A stretch of 64,000 nucleotides of DNA, from the NCBI RefSeq assembly GCF_046630445.1, contig NC_092340.1, positions 366,939,001-367,003,000 on the forward strand, read 5' to 3'. The notes beneath the pieces were generated by a model that saw only the letters and a program-made list of their open reading frames with translations, did not search any database and was not told the origin of the DNA. The stretch's first letter is position 1. Every line of letters starts with the position of its first letter. Of this stretch, positions 62,701 through 64,000 are shown piece by piece. The translations under genes and the position numbers were made by a program. The stretch is from Rutidosis leptorrhynchoides. Taxonomy: Eukaryota > Streptophyta > Magnoliopsida > Asterales > Asteraceae.

Positions 62701-63906
62701 TGCTGATGTATTCACGAAGTTTACCTTCCAACAAAGGGAGTTCAAGAAACAAGTGATCTGTATCACGGATTCTAGGGCTGCTCGCACAGACCTATTGCAA
62801 ACGATATGGAGTTATATAAAAGCATGAGAATTAAGTAAAAAATCTGAATAAGAAACTTAGACAATTTCAAAGAACCCTCAATCGTTCACTAGAACAGCCT
62901 ATCCTTATCAATGTCAAAAGATAAAATTAGGCCTTAAGTAAAGCAAGATAACCATATATTGCAGTAACCCTAAGTTTAATCATGTCTGACCAAATATCTT
63001 ACAATCACCAGAACAAGAAAACAATATATTTACCTTGCATCTGGGATTAATAAGTTCTGTTGGATTTAACAGCTTTCCACATTTTTCACATTGATCACCT
63101 CGTGCAGAATCATAATTACAACCTGGTGTCGGGCAGCTGCCCTCAACAAGTCGATCAGCTAGAAACTTACTGCATTTATCACAGTAAAGCTGCATTGTAA
63201 AACAAAATCATTAATGATTCACCATATACCATAAAAAGCATAAAACAACTCATCATAAAACCAAAAATATCCACACACCTGCTGCATTGTATTCTCAGAA
63301 AGCCAATTATTCTCCAACAATTTCTTAAAAATCGCTTGGCAAACTTCAGTCTGCTCTGGAGCTGAAGTTCTTCCAAATTCATCAAAACTTATATTAAACC
63401 AATTATACACGTCTCTATGAATCGCATGATACCTAATATAACAAAACGACATTAACTAAAATCATCTACACACATACTGTAACCCTAAAATATCAATCTA
63501 ATTGACTAATTCATAAATTAATCAATTAAAAACTCAATTACTTGTCACATATTTCTTTAGGAGTACAATTCTCTTCCAAAGCTTTCGTTTCAGTCGCCGT
63601 ACCGTATTCATCGGTACCGCATACGTATATAGCGTTGTATCCTCTCAACCTACAATACCTAGCAAACACATCTGCACTCAACACACCTACATGCAAAATA
63701 ACAATTCACAAATTTAAATTCCAAATTGATTCAATTACATATCTAACTGAAGTATAGTTAGTATACTTACATCCAATTATGTTTCCGAGGTGAGGCACGT
63801 TGTTGACGTAAGGCAGAGCACTAGTAATTAAGATGTTTCGTTTGCCGGCAATCGGAAGCTTCGTCGGCTTCCGATTGTCTCCGGCGCCGGTCGGTATATC
63901 TCCCAT
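59725..63906 (-). CDS. MetRS: Cytosolic methionine-tRNA ligase with C-terminal tRNA-binding domain (807 aa, 16 exons)
   Basis: Charges tRNA-Met with methionine. Exons (minus): 63906-63771, 63686-63542, 63432-63279, 63189-63034, 62791-62561, 62431-62288, 62143-62053, 61947-61841, 61730-61503, 61415-61350, 61229-61101, 61005-60868, 60761-60632, 60559-60324, 60168-60067, 59955-59725; frame open throughout. Class I signature HLGN at residues 39-42, a Cys-rich zinc-binding insert from about residue 146 (CDKC, CPTPGC, CEKC), the KMSKS-type loop KFSKS at 354-358, an anticodon-binding helical part, a Lys-rich linker (about 590-640) and an EMAPII-like OB-fold domain (644-807). Plant cytosolic MetRS has this layout and about 800 aa. 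No targeting peptide is visible. Introns 9 and 11 start with GC instead of GT. Confidence 0.96.
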
Positions 63907-63922
63907 TTTTACGGCGCTAAAC

Positions 63923-63930
63923 TAGGGTTT
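63923..63930 (-). promoter_or_regulatory. Telobox-like motif in the leader of the MetRS gene
   Basis: AAACCCTA on the minus strand, 17 bp upstream of the start codon. Such motifs are common in leaders of plant translation genes. The TBC gene has a comparable site at 28684-28692. Confidence 0.45.
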
Positions 63931-64000
63931 AGGTTTTGGATTGAGAGCGATACAAAAAAGAAAATATTGGGTGTTTTACTGATTGTAAAGTGAAGTATGA

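Overview
The window is plant nuclear DNA. Genes are split by short introns with plant-type borders, protein families are plant-like (TBC RabGAP, plant O-fucosyltransferase, F-box/FBA, MuDR-type transposase), and LTR retrotransposons fill about half the sequence. A family with very long LTRs beginning TGTGACAACCCGG, together with long (AT)n and (TAA)n runs, suggests a daisy-family (Asteraceae) genome; this is an inference from family resemblance, not a proof.

Left part (1-28079): a stack of nested retrotransposons. Element A (minus strand, LTRs about 3.7 kb, no pol) lies in an LTR remnant B. B lies in a plus-strand relative C. C lies in a Ty1/copia-like element D (minus strand, 5' LTR at 27220-27528). 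D is also interrupted by a very young, apparently whole Ty1/copia element E (19768-25699). D itself sits in the remnant of another long LTR, F (27529-28079). I see no host gene in these 28 kb.

Middle part (28.7-46.9 kb): two convergent host genes. A nine-exon TBC1D13-like RabGAP (28734-32285, plus, 450 aa) faces a nine-exon O-fucosyltransferase-family gene (32661-41033, minus, 511 aa). Intron 6 of the latter has been expanded by a Ty1/copia insertion, G (34735-38578, target duplication CTAAC). About 300 bp upstream of its start codon lies a very young Ty3/gypsy chromovirus, H (41331-46946), with LTRs that read as identical and one open gag-pol frame.

Right part (47-64 kb): a hAT-type MITE with an 8-bp target duplication, a two-exon gene for a coiled-coil protein resembling mitochondrial ribosomal protein mS26, an F-box/FBA gene stopped early inside its F-box, and a decayed Mutator-like element. 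The last has a convergent small GRF zinc-finger gene and a second hAT MITE beside it. The window ends with a complete 16-exon cytosolic methionyl-tRNA synthetase gene (59725-63906, minus, 807 aa) that uses two GC-AG introns. A TTG-tailed SINE-like family occurs three times (31.0, 49.6 and 53.1 kb), twice with perfect 17-18 bp target duplications. All exon joins were read by eye from splice borders and reading frame; none is transcript-supported.
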